From an uncultured Campylobacter sp. (GTDB taxonomy: Bacteria > Campylobacterota > Campylobacteria > Campylobacterales > Campylobacteraceae): a DNA stretch of 64,000 nucleotides. The notes below the pieces were generated by a model. It did no database searches. It had not been told where the DNA came from and saw only the letters and a program-made list of their open reading frames with translations. A program made the position numbers and the translations under genes. The stretch lies in contig NZ_CALKTC010000083.1 of NCBI RefSeq assembly GCF_937996225.1, forward strand, positions 62,001 to 126,000, in the 5' to 3' direction. Shown here piece after piece: positions 40,712 through 49,543 of the stretch (within the stretch, counting starts at the first letter, position 1; each line of letters begins with the position of its first letter).

Positions 40712-41406
40712 AAGTAGCGATCTTAGGGGCTATGCCCGAAGAGATCGAGCCGCTGCTATCTGCGCTGCGCGAAAGGGGCGTAAGCGTGGAGGCCGTGGAG
40801 CACGCGAATAATAAATTTTATTTCGCGCACCTTTTTGGCCACGATCTAGTGATCGCATATTCGAAGATCGGCAAGGTAAATTCCGCCCTAACGGCTACGG
40901 TTATGATCGAGAAATTCGGCGCGCGCGCGCTCATTTTTACGGGCGTCGCGGGAGCTTTGAAGCACGGCATCAAGATCGGCGAAATTTTATACGCCACCGC
41001 GCTCGTGCAGCACGATCTGGACATCACGGCGTTTGGGCATCCGCACGGATTCGTGCCGGGAAGTAAAATTTTGGTCCAAACCGACGCGAAGCTAAACTCT
41101 ATCGCGCAAAGCGTCGCCGAGCAGCTAGGCATCACGCTAAAATCGGGCATCATCGCTAGCGGCGATCAGTTCGTGGGCGATGAGGAGCGCAAGAGCTGGA
41201 TTGAGCGGACGTTTGATGCGAGCGCGGTCGAGATGGAGGGAGCGAGCGTGGCACAGGTGTGCGACGCGCTGGGCGTGCCGTTTTGCGTACTGCGCGCGAT
41301 AAGCGACGAGGCGGGGCACAAAGCCGAGTTCGATTTTGATGAATTTATGGTAAAAAGCGCGCAGACGAGCGCAAATTTTGTCCTAAAAATGATCGAAAGG
41401 TTATGA
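40708..41406 (+). CDS. mtnN: MTA/SAH/aminofutalosine nucleosidase
   Basis: 232 aa nucleosidase (Pfs). It begins KVAILGAMPEEIEPL and has KIGKVNSALTATVMIEKF, FTGVAGAL, ASGDQFVGDEER, VEMEGASVAQVC and RAISDEAG. In campylobacters this enzyme recycles S-adenosylhomocysteine, makes the AI-2 precursor and also acts on 6-amino-6-deoxyfutalosine in menaquinone synthesis; the last role is known for relatives, not shown here. Confidence 0.95.
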   Translation: MKVAILGAMPEEIEPLLSALRERGVSVEAVEHANNKFYFAHLFGHDLVIAYSKIGKVNSALTATVMIEKFGARALIFTGVAGALKHGIKIGEILYATALVQHDLDITAFGHPHGFVPGSKILVQTDAKLNSIAQSVAEQLGITLKSGIIASGDQFVGDEERKSWIERTFDASAVEMEGASVAQVCDALGVPFCVLRAISDEAGHKAEFDFDEFMVKSAQTSANFVLKMIERL

Positions 41407-42152
41407 TAAACCTCTCCAAAAAGCTACTTCGCCGCGTCGGACAAACCAACGCCAAATACAAGATGTTCGAGCGCGGCGATAAAATTTTACTAGCTCTTAG
41501 CGGCGGTAAAGACAGCATGAGCCTGGCGCACGTGCTGAAGCACTTCCAAAGCGTAAGCCCGCTAGATTGGGAGTTTCGAGCTGTCACCGTCACCTACGGC
41601 ATCGGCGAGGATCTGCGCGAGATAAGCGCGCATTTTAAAGAGCACGAGATCCCCTACGAGATAATCGATACTAAAATTTTTGAATTCGGCAAGGAAAAGA
41701 TCCGCGCAAACACCACGTTTTGCAGCTTTTGCTCGCGTATGAGGCGCGGATACATCTACTCCTACGCGCTTGAACATGGCTTTAATAAGATCGCCATCGC
41801 CCACCACCTCGACGACGCCGCGGAGAGCTTTTTTATGAATTTCACCTTCAACGGCGCGCTTCGCACCCTCGCTCCGCGCTACGTCGCCGAAAACGGGCTT
41901 GTGATCATCCGTCCGTTTATTCTCACGCGCGAGCGCCAAATCGCCGCCTGCGCCAGAGATAACGAACTTCCGATAATGCGCGAGGAGGAGGTTTGCCCCG
42001 CGAAGCAATACGGTGGCAAGAAGCCCACCGCGCGCGCCGCTACGAAGGAGCTTTTGGCGCAGTACGAAAAGGTCCATCCGAGGTTTTTTATCAGCCTGCA
42101 AACCGCCTTTGCCAACATTCACGAAGAGACCTTTTTCGAGCCTAAATTTTAA
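41403..42152 (+). CDS. ttcA: TtcA-family tRNA 2-thiocytidine synthetase
   Basis: 249 aa. PP-loop SGGKDSMSL near residues 33-41 activates the nucleotide. The Fe-S cysteines are in CSFCSRMRRG (about 99-108), with a further Cys in EEVCPAKQYGG. HHLDDAAESFFMN is typical of the family. Overlaps mtnN by ATGA, ending the long plus-strand run. Confidence 0.9.
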   Translation: MINLSKKLLRRVGQTNAKYKMFERGDKILLALSGGKDSMSLAHVLKHFQSVSPLDWEFRAVTVTYGIGEDLREISAHFKEHEIPYEIIDTKIFEFGKEKIRANTTFCSFCSRMRRGYIYSYALEHGFNKIAIAHHLDDAAESFFMNFTFNGALRTLAPRYVAENGLVIIRPFILTRERQIAACARDNELPIMREEEVCPAKQYGGKKPTARAATKELLAQYEKVHPRFFISLQTAFANIHEETFFEPKF

Positions 42153-42265
42153 AATTTTAAGCGGTTTGCACTCCTCCGCTAAAACGAATTCAAAGTGCGC
42201 AGTTCTTGCGATAACATGAGTTTCGCGCGCCTAGTTCGATTTTTTGGCTTGAATGAGCCTGACAC

Positions 42266-42550
42266 ACGCAAGAGCAGTTGTCCTCCCTGTGCTCGAACGG
42301 GTCGCGAGCCGCAGCGCGAGCGGTTGGATCACTGCGTTTAAGTTGCGGTGCGAGCGATTGCTCTCCTGCATCTGAGTTGTGCGCTAGAGTGGTAGGCTTC
42401 TGCATCTGAGTTGTGCGCGAGCTGCGCGAACAGTTGCCCCTGCGTCTAAACTACGCGCACGAGCTTGGGCTGCACGCCAGAGCGGTTACGCCCTCTGTAC
42501 CCGAGAAGCTACGAGTGACGGGTTACGCCGCCTGCATCTACTTTTGCAAA
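42266..42550. repeat. Degenerate 34-40 bp tandem repeat
   Basis: GC-rich units beginning CTGCRTYTRAGTTG recur at 42332, 42366, 42400 and 42440 (spacing 34, 34 and 40 bp), with weaker relatives before and after (about 42286, 42493 and 42531). Units share a GCGCGAGCGGTTG-like second half. The third and fourth are nearly identical over their first 19 bases. No open frame here has a ribosome site or family motif. Confidence 0.6.
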
Positions 42551-42731
42551 ACAGCTTCGGCCGCTTTCGGCGCCGCACTTCCGTCTCGCTCGGATATCGC
42601 CCGTGTCCAAGCGAGCTTTACGGGCGAGCTTTAAGGGGCTTGCAAAGTTTGCGCGAAAGATAGTTGTAGAAATTCCATCTCAAAAAATGCTTTAGAAATT
42701 TAATCCCGTAAAATTTCAAAATTTTAACGAA

Positions 42732-42835
42732 GCCGAATTTAAAATTCCGGCGGAGCCAAATTTTAAAATTTCAACGCAACCGAATTTTAAAATTTAGCAA
42801 AGCCGAATTCTGAAATTTTATCGTAGCCAAATTTT
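42732..42835. repeat. 23-24 bp tandem array, four and a half units
   Basis: Units start at 42732, 42755, 42779, 42802 and 42826 and follow the pattern (G/A)CC(G/A)AATTYTRAAATT(T/C) plus seven variable bases. Each carries the AAATT core common in this window. The rest of the 42153-43049 spacer holds no supported gene. Confidence 0.7.
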
Positions 42836-43049
42836 CGCTCTCATTCCATAAACGTTACCTTTTGAAATTTCGCCGCTCGCGCCGGGTTAAATTTCGCGCC
42901 GCTTCAAAGCCGCTCAAAACCTCCGCTGTCGCGCACGCAGATTAAATTTTAAAATTTCGCGGGCGCCGCATTGCTTCTCAAATTTACACACCGCGAAATT
43001 TTAACCGATTTTCGCTCCGAAATTTATGCCGCATTAACCGCCGCGGATA

Positions 43050-43055
43050 TATAAT
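43050..43055 (+). promoter_or_regulatory. -10 box for the aldehyde dehydrogenase
   Basis: TATAAT in GGATATATAATAGCG, 31 bp before the ATG, which has AAAGGAG as ribosome site. Confidence 0.6.
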
Positions 43056-43086
43056 AGCGAATGTCATATTTCACAAAGGAGTAAGC

Positions 43087-44553
43087 ATGGCTACAATCCA
43101 ACCAAGCTATAAGCTTTTCATCGACGGCGAGTTTGTGGGTGCCGAAGGCGGCGCGAGCCTAGACGTTTTTAATCCCGCTACCGGCGAGAAAATTTCAAAG
43201 ATCGCAGATGCTAGCAAGGCGGACGTCGATAGAGCGGTTGCCGCGGCTCGCAAGGCGTTTGAGAGCTTTCGCCGAACTAGCGTTTATGAGCGCAGCGCGC
43301 TGCTAAACAAGATCGCCGACTTCCTAGAGCAAAACGCCGAGTTCATCGCCACCGTAGAGACTATCGACAACGGCAAGCCGATCCGCGAGACGCGCGCGGT
43401 CGACGTAGCGTGGTCGATCGAGCATTTCCGCTATTTTGCGGGCGTGATCTTGGGCGAGGAGGGCAGCGCCAATATGCTAAAAGAGCGCTATCTATCCGTC
43501 GTTTTGCGCGAGCCGATCGGCGTAGTAGGACAGATCGTGCCGTGGAATTTCCCGTTTTTAATGGGCGCGTGGAAGCTCGCTCCGTTACTTGCCGCGGGCG
43601 ATACGTGCGTGTTTAAGCCAAGCTCTGAGACCAGCCTTAGCATTTTGGAGTTCATCCGCCTGATCGCGCCGCTACTTCCAAAGGGCGTCATCAACGTCGT
43701 AACCGGCAAAGGAAGCAAAGCAGGCGAGTTCGTCCGCACTCACAAAGGGCTCGATAAGCTCGCATTTACGGGCTCGACCGAGGTCGGCAGAGGTATCGCG
43801 CTAGCCGCAGCGCAAAAGATTATCCCCGCTACGCTTGAGCTTGGCGGCAAGAGCGCAAATATCATCTTTGACGATTGCGACTTCGACGTTGCGATCGACG
43901 GCGTGCAGCTGGGAATTCTTTTCAACCAAGGCCAGGTCTGCTGCGCGGGAAGTAGGATCTTCGTGCAGGAGGGCATCTACGATAAATTCGTACCGGCGCT
44001 CGTGGAGAAATTTAAGCGCATTAAGGTGGGCGATCCGCTCGATCCAAACACCCAGATGGGATGCCAGATCAACAAAAAGCAAGCCGATAAAATTTTAGAG
44101 TACGTAAAAATCGGCGTAGAGGAGGGCGCTAAGATCGCCGTGGGCGGCAAGCGACATAGCGCGGGAGAGGCTTTCGTCGAGCCTACGCTACTCGTGGACG
44201 TGCGCAACGACATGCGCGTCGCGCAAGAGGAGATCTTCGGTCCTGTGGGCGTCGTGATTAAATTTAAAGATCAAGACGAGCTCGTCCGCATGGCAAACGA
44301 CAGCCTCTACGGACTAGGCGGCGCCGTATTTACGCGCGACATCGCAAAAGCGCTCACGGTCGCACGCCTGCTTGAGACGGGTCGCGTGTGGGTCAATACC
44401 TACAACCAGATCCACGCCGGCGCGCCGTTTGGCGGCTATAAAGAATCGGGCATCGGTCGCGAAACGCACAAGATGATCCTGGAGCACTACACCCAGACCA
44501 AAAACATCTACATCGACACGATCTCTAAACCGAGCGGCTTTTACGAGCAGTAA
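43087..44553 (+). CDS. NAD(P)-dependent aldehyde dehydrogenase
   Basis: Class-I-type aldehyde dehydrogenase of 488 aa, oxidising an aldehyde to its acid. IVPWNFPFLMGAWKLAPLLAAG (key part PWNFPFLMGAWK) around 155, FTGSTEVGRGI, catalytic Glu in ATLELGGKSAN, catalytic Cys in FNQGQVCCAGSR (about 285), and EEIFGPVGVV. It stands alone with its own promoter and terminator. Substrate not recognisable from sequence. Confidence 0.93.
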   Translation: MATIQPSYKLFIDGEFVGAEGGASLDVFNPATGEKISKIADASKADVDRAVAAARKAFESFRRTSVYERSALLNKIADFLEQNAEFIATVETIDNGKPIRETRAVDVAWSIEHFRYFAGVILGEEGSANMLKERYLSVVLREPIGVVGQIVPWNFPFLMGAWKLAPLLAAGDTCVFKPSSETSLSILEFIRLIAPLLPKGVINVVTGKGSKAGEFVRTHKGLDKLAFTGSTEVGRGIALAAAQKIIPATLELGGKSANIIFDDCDFDVAIDGVQLGILFNQGQVCCAGSRIFVQEGIYDKFVPALVEKFKRIKVGDPLDPNTQMGCQINKKQADKILEYVKIGVEEGAKIAVGGKRHSAGEAFVEPTLLVDVRNDMRVAQEEIFGPVGVVIKFKDQDELVRMANDSLYGLGGAVFTRDIAKALTVARLLETGRVWVNTYNQIHAGAPFGGYKESGIGRETHKMILEHYTQTKNIYIDTISKPSGFYEQ

Positions 44554-44568
44554 GGGCTTAGGGGTATC

Positions 44569-44590
44569 TCGGGCGGTTTACGCCGCCCGA
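44569..44590 (+). terminator. Hairpin after the aldehyde dehydrogenase
   Basis: TCGGGCGG pairs with CCGCCCGA around TTTACG, followed by AATTTTATT, 16 bases past the stop. Confidence 0.7.
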
Positions 44591-44642
44591 AATTTTATTC
44601 TGATTGACTTGATTGAGTATTTAATTTTAAGACTGCTTCTGT

Positions 44643-45113
44643 TTAGATAAAATCCCTGTATTCAATATTTTTATCACTCATTAAAATTTTTAATTTTTCA
44701 AAATCCTCTTTTGTTATATAATCCATCGGTATAACTATCGAGCAAATATTTAGTACCAAATTTTTAAAGCTAAATTTGAGTTTAATAAAAAATTTATTGT
44801 GCCCTAAAAAATATGTAAATACCCAAAAATACTTGATTTCATCAAATGGAATATCTCTTTCCCAGAAAAAATATTTCACTACTATACGATCATCGTAGCA
44901 CGCAATAAATTTAAAGCAATTTGGAATAATCTCTGCGTAAAAAAGCCCTATCAGCATCACCCAGCCTGCGATAGGCGCATAAGGTTTATCAAGCATAATA
45001 AAAACAATGGCGATATAAAATTGTAAAATTTTAACTACCGCATAAAAAGGCCCGTAAAAACGCCTCGCCCTTTTTATGATTAGTAGCGGCTCGCTCGGTT
45101 TCGTATTGCTCAT
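44643..45113 (-). CDS. Small membrane protein of unknown function (intact tandem copy)
   Basis: 156 aa. After a charged start (MSNTKPSEPLLIIKRARRFYG) come two membrane helices (about 22-40 and 48-66). The C-terminal half contains ACYDDRIVVKYFFWERDIPFDEIKYF, whose pattern (DDRIVVKYFFW..IPFDEIK) resembles bacterial PH-like domains. A paralogue lies immediately upstream on the same strand and carries a stop codon. Their N-terminal halves are nearly identical at DNA level and the C-terminal halves have diverged. Function unknown; PH-like is inference. Confidence 0.7.
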   Translation of the reverse strand: MSNTKPSEPLLIIKRARRFYGPFYAVVKILQFYIAIVFIMLDKPYAPIAGWVMLIGLFYAEIIPNCFKFIACYDDRIVVKYFFWERDIPFDEIKYFWVFTYFLGHNKFFIKLKFSFKNLVLNICSIVIPMDYITKEDFEKLKILMSDKNIEYRDFI

Positions 45114-45133
45114 TTTTGCTCCTCAGATAAAAT

Positions 45134-45622
45134 TTATTCATATTTGAAATTTTTAAAATTGAAATATCTTACATTGCGTTCTTTCAGTAGAATTTCCAGC
45201 TTTTCAAAATCATCGCTGGCTATGTAATCCATCGGTATAGAGATCGAGCCTAGATAAATCAATATATCATAAATTTTAGGCTTAAGTCTTATGGCTAAAA
45301 TTTGTTTAAATGATATAGGGATTTTATATTCGGTGAATTCCTTTATATCTGTAAGCATAATAACTTTTTCCCAGAAAAAATATTTCACGACCATACGATC
45401 ATCGTAGCATGCAATAAATTTAAAGCAATTCGGGATAATCTCTGCGTAAAAAAGCCCGATCAGCATCACCTAGCCTACGATAGGCGCATAAGGCTTGTCA
45501 AGCATTATAAAAACAATGGCGAGATAAAATTGCAAAATTTTAACTACCGCATAAAAAGGTCCGTAAAAACGCCTCGCCCTTTTTATGATTAGTAGCGGCT
45601 CGCTCGGTTTCGTATCGTTCAT
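45134..45622 (-). pseudogene. Broken tandem paralogue of the small membrane protein
   Basis: From the ATG at 45622 the frame reads MNDTKPSEPLLIIKRARRFY and matches the neighbouring copy closely, until a TAG at 45470-45472 replaces the Trp codon (TGG) of the intact copy in GWVMLIGLFY. The frame then continues open to 45134 with ACYDDRMVVKYFFWEKV and a C-terminus similar only in outline. A GTG directly after the stop could restart translation, but that would lose the first membrane helix. One base change separates this from an intact 162-aa gene. Confidence 0.75.
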
Positions 45623-45844
45623 TTTATCTCCTTGCTTGAATGTCGCATTACGGCTTTAAATTTAGCGCTAAATTCTATCTTTGCTACGCTTACGCAGCGT
45701 TTAAATTTAATCTTGCCAGCGGCTACGGCTAAATTTTAAAATTTCAAATCACCGTTTAAAGAGCCGTCATCTGCGCGAGTGCGCGCAGATGGGTGCATGC
45801 AAGAGATAGTCTCGGGCGCTGTTTCATCGCAGGCCTCGTTCGCA

Positions 45845-45930
45845 CCGAGCCGCACCAAAGTCTCAAAACTCACGCGATTTCTAATTTTGCTATCGAGCCA
45901 TACGTAAGCCCGCGCCCAAACTCGCGCGGC
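45845..45930 (+). repeat. 86-bp direct repeat, left copy
   Basis: By hand alignment, 77 of 86 bases match the copy at 47867-47952 in the same orientation. It lies 115 bp before the TPR lipoprotein gene in the 45623-46055 spacer. Similarity extends leftward (GGGCGC.GTTT.ATCGCAG) with a gap. Translated in one frame both copies give similar peptides (HQSLKTHAI..FAIEPY), but neither has a ribosome site. Confidence 0.8.
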
Positions 45931-46024
45931 TTACGAACGTCGCTCGGTAGAATTTTAAAATTTCATCCAGGCTCGATCCGCTCTACGCAGGCTCCGCCGC
46001 CGCGGAATTTAAACTTTGTTTTGC

Positions 46025-46030
46025 TATAAT
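46025..46030 (+). promoter_or_regulatory. -10 box for the TPR lipoprotein
   Basis: TATAAT in TTGCTATAATCGGGC, 25 bp before the ATG; CGGAGG is the ribosome site. Confidence 0.6.
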
Positions 46031-46055
46031 CGGGCAAAAATTTCGGAGGCCATCT

Positions 46056-47420
46056 ATGAAAATTTTACCTTACGTCGCGCTCGGCTTGTTTCTTGCCGCT
46101 TGCACGCAGGTCTCGCCGCACGCCGAAAACACCCCTGCCGCAAACGGCGCCGTCGTAAAGGATGCCGCCAATTCTACCGGTGCAGACAATGCCGTCAAAA
46201 ATCCCGCCGCGTCCGAGATTTCCGCCTCGAAAAACACAGCCTCTGCGAATGTCTCCGCTAAAAATTCCACCGCGTCTTCTATGCGCGAAATTTGGGGATT
46301 GCTAGAAAATGCCGATCGGGCGCTGCTTGCCAAAGAGATCTCGCGCGCCGAAGAGCTTGCCGTGCGGGCGCAGGAGCTTAGCGAGCTAAAGCGCATCGAA
46401 GTAGGGCGGATTTTTAGCAGATTTGTCCGCGCGCGGATCGCCCTGCAGCGCGGCGATACCGACGCCGCCGTCTCGCTGGCGACGGACGCGAGCTCCATGC
46501 AAAGCGTGGTGGCGGAGATATATGCCGATGCCGTAAATTACGAGAGCGCTTATACATTCGGGCGCATCTACGAGGCTCGCGGCGATCGTAAGGGCGCTGC
46601 GAGCGAATATCAGCGAGCGCTGTTTATTTGGACTATGTTTTTACAGAGCGATCCCGTGCGTGCGGAGGAGATTTTTGCCCGATTGCAAGCGCTCGTGTCC
46701 AATCCTTACGAGGCCGAAGGCAGAGCTAGCGGCGCGTGCGAGTATCTGCGCGCTAAGGCTGGCTCCGCTTTTGATGAGCCCGCACCCGAGCCCAAGCGTC
46801 GTGCACTGCGAGATTTGGCCGAATGGGAGGCGCACTGCTTGCATCTGCGCCCGTTTATAGAGGACGGATCGGACGAGCGCGCGCGTAGGGCTTCGCTCGC
46901 GCGGGATTACGCGCAGCTGTATGCGGGGCTGGGCGAGTGTGCCGCCGCGCTAGAGCATCTGCTTGCCGCAGCGGAGCTTTCGGATGCGACGGAGCCCGAT
47001 ACGGGCGGGCTTTATCTACAGATCGCGCGACAATTTTTGGCTATTTACAAAGAGGCGGACGCGAGTAAAATTTCTGCGAGCTATGCGCAGAAAAATCTAG
47101 CCGCGGCGCAGGATTACGCGAACAGATCGGTAAAGCTCTACGAGGGCATGCGCGGCACCGCCTACGAGCACTCGGGCTACGACGGGCACGAGATTTTAGG
47201 CGAGATCGCGATGATACGCGGCGATCCGTCTGCGGCGCTGAGACATTTCGCGGCGATGAGAGACGATGCGGCGGCGCTTTTTGCATATCAGCAGCTGCCG
47301 GCTTACAAGCAGGCTCTGGCTCACGCGCTAGAGCTGCTCGCGCAGTGCTACGATGCGCTAAAAGATCGCAAGAACAAAGCGGCGGTTCTGCGTGAGCTTA
47401 GGAAGCTAAAGAAGGGCTAG
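46056..47420 (+). CDS. TPR-type lipoprotein of unknown function
   Basis: 454 aa. Lipoprotein signal MKILPYVALGLFLAACTQV (Cys at 16), then about 55 residues of A, N, S and K-rich linker. A helical repeat region with TPR-like pairs follows (for example YTFGRIYEARGDRKGAASEYQRA near 170-190, and LEHLLAAAELSD and HFAAMRDDAAALFAY further on). The overall layout recalls lipoproteins that scaffold secretion or envelope complexes, but I recognise no specific family. It is bracketed by the two 86-bp direct repeats. Confidence 0.75.
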   Translation: MKILPYVALGLFLAACTQVSPHAENTPAANGAVVKDAANSTGADNAVKNPAASEISASKNTASANVSAKNSTASSMREIWGLLENADRALLAKEISRAEELAVRAQELSELKRIEVGRIFSRFVRARIALQRGDTDAAVSLATDASSMQSVVAEIYADAVNYESAYTFGRIYEARGDRKGAASEYQRALFIWTMFLQSDPVRAEEIFARLQALVSNPYEAEGRASGACEYLRAKAGSAFDEPAPEPKRRALRDLAEWEAHCLHLRPFIEDGSDERARRASLARDYAQLYAGLGECAAALEHLLAAAELSDATEPDTGGLYLQIARQFLAIYKEADASKISASYAQKNLAAAQDYANRSVKLYEGMRGTAYEHSGYDGHEILGEIAMIRGDPSAALRHFAAMRDDAAALFAYQQLPAYKQALAHALELLAQCYDALKDRKNKAAVLRELRKLKKG

Positions 47421-47866
47421 CGGGTTGCTAGGCGACGGCGGAGTTTCGTGAAATTTTGCCGCTGTGCTGCGATGAAATTCGGCTTGGGGCGTTGCGCGGT
47501 TTGAGCGCTTAGGGCGTGGCAAAATTTTATGTCGTTTGAGGGCGGTGCGGGCCTGCGGCAGATTAAGACCGCATGACGGAGCTCGCGCTTTTGAAGCCCT
47601 ATTTTGAAAGCGAAATTTATACCCGCGCCGTAGATTCGAAGCGGTATCCGTGCCTGCGCGGCGATTTGTCTTCGCATCGCATCGTCTTTGTATCGCGGCC
47701 ACTAAAAGTCGCAATTTCGCCAGTATATGAAGCTTTGCGAGCGCTTTTGAGTGCGCTATGAACGCGGTTCGGTGTCGCGCGCGAGTTATAGCTGGCTTTG
47801 GGGACTACTTGTGCGTCAGTCGGGCGCCGTTTTATCGCAGACTTCCGTCCGCATCAAGTAGTCATA
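47421..47866. other. Spacer without a supported gene
   Basis: GC-rich sequence between the TPR lipoprotein and the right direct repeat. Overlapping open frames on both strands lack ribosome sites and look like composition effects. Confidence 0.5.
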
Positions 47867-47952
47867 CCGAGCCGCACCAAAGCCTCAAAACTCACGCGAT
47901 TGCTAATTTTGCTATTGAGCCGTACGCAAGTCCACAGCCAAACTCGCGCGGC
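47867..47952 (+). repeat. 86-bp direct repeat, right copy
   Basis: Same orientation as 45845-45930. Here an extra segment of about 18 bp splits the leftward similarity. It ends 18 bp before the thiL -10 box. Confidence 0.8.
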
Positions 47953-47970
47953 GAAAATCTAAATTTACGC

Positions 47971-47976
47971 TATAAT
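47971..47976 (+). promoter_or_regulatory. -10 box upstream of thiL
   Basis: TATAAT in CGCTATAATCTTGC, 122 bp before the ATG, which implies a leader of over 110 nt. The leader has a short CCCG/CGGG hairpin followed by TTTCTT (48035-48054). It shows none of the conserved TPP-riboswitch core that one might expect for a thiamine gene. Confidence 0.5.
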
Positions 47977-48098
47977 CTTGCAAAGCGGAGCGTAGAACTC
48001 CTGCTGCGCGTATGCGATGAAATTTAAACAAAGGCCCGCAAATTCGGGTTTCTTAGCTTTCGCGCGGCTGTGGTAACGCTAAATTTAACGGAGGGCGC

Positions 48099-49355
48099 AT
48101 GGATAAGGAGCAGTATATTTTTGATAAATTTAGATCGAAACTTAACGGCGATGATTGCGCCGTGATCGGCGAACGAGCGTATTGCAAGGACCTTTTCGTC
48201 GAGGGCGTGCACTTTCGCCGCGGCTGGCTGAGCCTGCGTGAGATCGGCGCAAAGGCGATGCTCGTAAATATCTCGGACATGATCGCGACGAATGCGCGCG
48301 CCAAATACGCTCTGCTAGGGCTTGCGCTGCCGCGCGAGATCAGCACGCGCGAGATCGACGAGCTGTGCGCAGGCGTGAGCGAAACGGCGCGGGAATGGGG
48401 CATACGAATCATTGGCGGCGACACGATCGGCTCGGATCGCATCGCGCTTAGCGTGAGCCTGATCGGCAAGTGCAAGCGCCCCGTGTTTCGCAGCGGCGCG
48501 CGCGTAGGCGATCTCATCGCGCATACTGGCGAGCTGGGTAGCGTCGGGCGCGATCTGGCGGTGCTTTTAAGAGATGAAATTTTTCCCGCTAGCTCGCAGA
48601 CGCAAAACCGAAACGATAAAATTTCATCGCTGCAAAGCTCAAGCACCGCGCCGCAAGGTCTCAACGCCGAGGCTTCGACGGCACAAAATCCTGGCGATGA
48701 GGTGCGAAACTCGGGCGATAAAATTTCGCCCGCGCATGCTAAGCTACAGAATCTGGATGCTGAAACTTCGGCAATGCAAATTTTGGACCTTGAGCCGCAA
48801 AGTCTGGACGATAAAATTTCACCTGCGTACGTCGAGCCGCTAAACCTGGATGCCGAAATTTCGGCGCAAAATTTCGCGGTGCAGAGCGGAGAGGATCACA
48901 AGAACTCTGCGGCGCAAAGTCCAGCATGCGAAAATTCCGTGTCTCAAAGCCAGGCATATGAAGGCTCCGTGTTTGATCTGCGCGAGGATCTGCGCGCGCA
49001 AATTTCAAAAAATTCGCGCTTCGTCAGGCCCGTCTTGCGCGATAAGTTTTTTTACAAGGCGGCGAAGTTCATCAGCGCGGCGATGGACATTAGCGATGGG
49101 CTCGCGCAGGATTTGCCCCGCCTGTTGGAGGCTAGCGGCGTGGGTGCGCGCTGGATCGCCCGCCCTAGCGAGGCTGCGTTGCAAAGCGGCGAGGAGTACG
49201 AGATTTTGTTCAGCTTCGCGCCGAAGTTTTTGCCTAAAATCTACGCGATTGCCGCTAAGTCGGGCGTTTCGATCAATATCATCGCCGAGGTTTGCCCGCG
49301 CACGCCGCAAAGCTCGATGGAATTTCGCGGCAGCTCGCACCACTTCGCGCCTTGA
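48099..49355 (+). CDS. thiL: Thiamine-monophosphate kinase with repeat-built insertion
   Basis: Phosphorylates TMP to the cofactor TPP. 418 aa against about 270-330 for relatives. N-terminal GDDCAVIG, GVHFRRGW and KAMLVNISDMIATNA (metal and ATP sites) and GGDTIGSDRIALSVSLIG are intact. Then DLIAHTGELGSVGRDLAVLL is followed by an insertion of about 135 aa (roughly residues 160-295) before FISAAMDISDGLAQDLPRL resumes the family. The insertion has DKIS-containing units of 34 and 31 residues. Start has GGAGGG upstream. Catalytic parts look complete. Confidence 0.87.
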   Translation: MDKEQYIFDKFRSKLNGDDCAVIGERAYCKDLFVEGVHFRRGWLSLREIGAKAMLVNISDMIATNARAKYALLGLALPREISTREIDELCAGVSETAREWGIRIIGGDTIGSDRIALSVSLIGKCKRPVFRSGARVGDLIAHTGELGSVGRDLAVLLRDEIFPASSQTQNRNDKISSLQSSSTAPQGLNAEASTAQNPGDEVRNSGDKISPAHAKLQNLDAETSAMQILDLEPQSLDDKISPAYVEPLNLDAEISAQNFAVQSGEDHKNSAAQSPACENSVSQSQAYEGSVFDLREDLRAQISKNSRFVRPVLRDKFFYKAAKFISAAMDISDGLAQDLPRLLEASGVGARWIARPSEAALQSGEEYEILFSFAPKFLPKIYAIAAKSGVSINIIAEVCPRTPQSSMEFRGSSHHFAP

Positions 49356-49543
49356 AATTTACCGCGACCGCTTTAAATTTTAAGGCGCGTAGCATGGAAT
49401 TTGAAATTTCGCAGAGCCACGAAATTTTGTGGAGGCGTAGAATTTTATGAAGCCGAGGAATTTGGAATTTGAAATTTCGCCTCTTCACGTAGCCTACACG
49501 CAAGCTCGCTATCATACCGCTACAAAATTTACAAAGGAGCCGT

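Noticed and set aside
42413..42634. 73-codon plus-strand frame
   Set aside because: Lies on the degenerate GC-rich tandem repeat, with no ribosome site and no recognisable protein features.
42700..42840. CRISPR-like array
   Set aside because: Period of 23-24 bp with no separate unique spacers of 30 bp or so, and no cas genes nearby. It is a simple tandem repeat.
45793..46029. Short open frame sharing a peptide with one at 47758-48027
   Set aside because: The similarity comes from the 86-bp DNA repeat. No ribosome sites; both frames run into promoters of real genes.
47983..48098. TPP riboswitch upstream of thiL
   Set aside because: The leader is long enough, but the conserved TPP aptamer core segments are not present.
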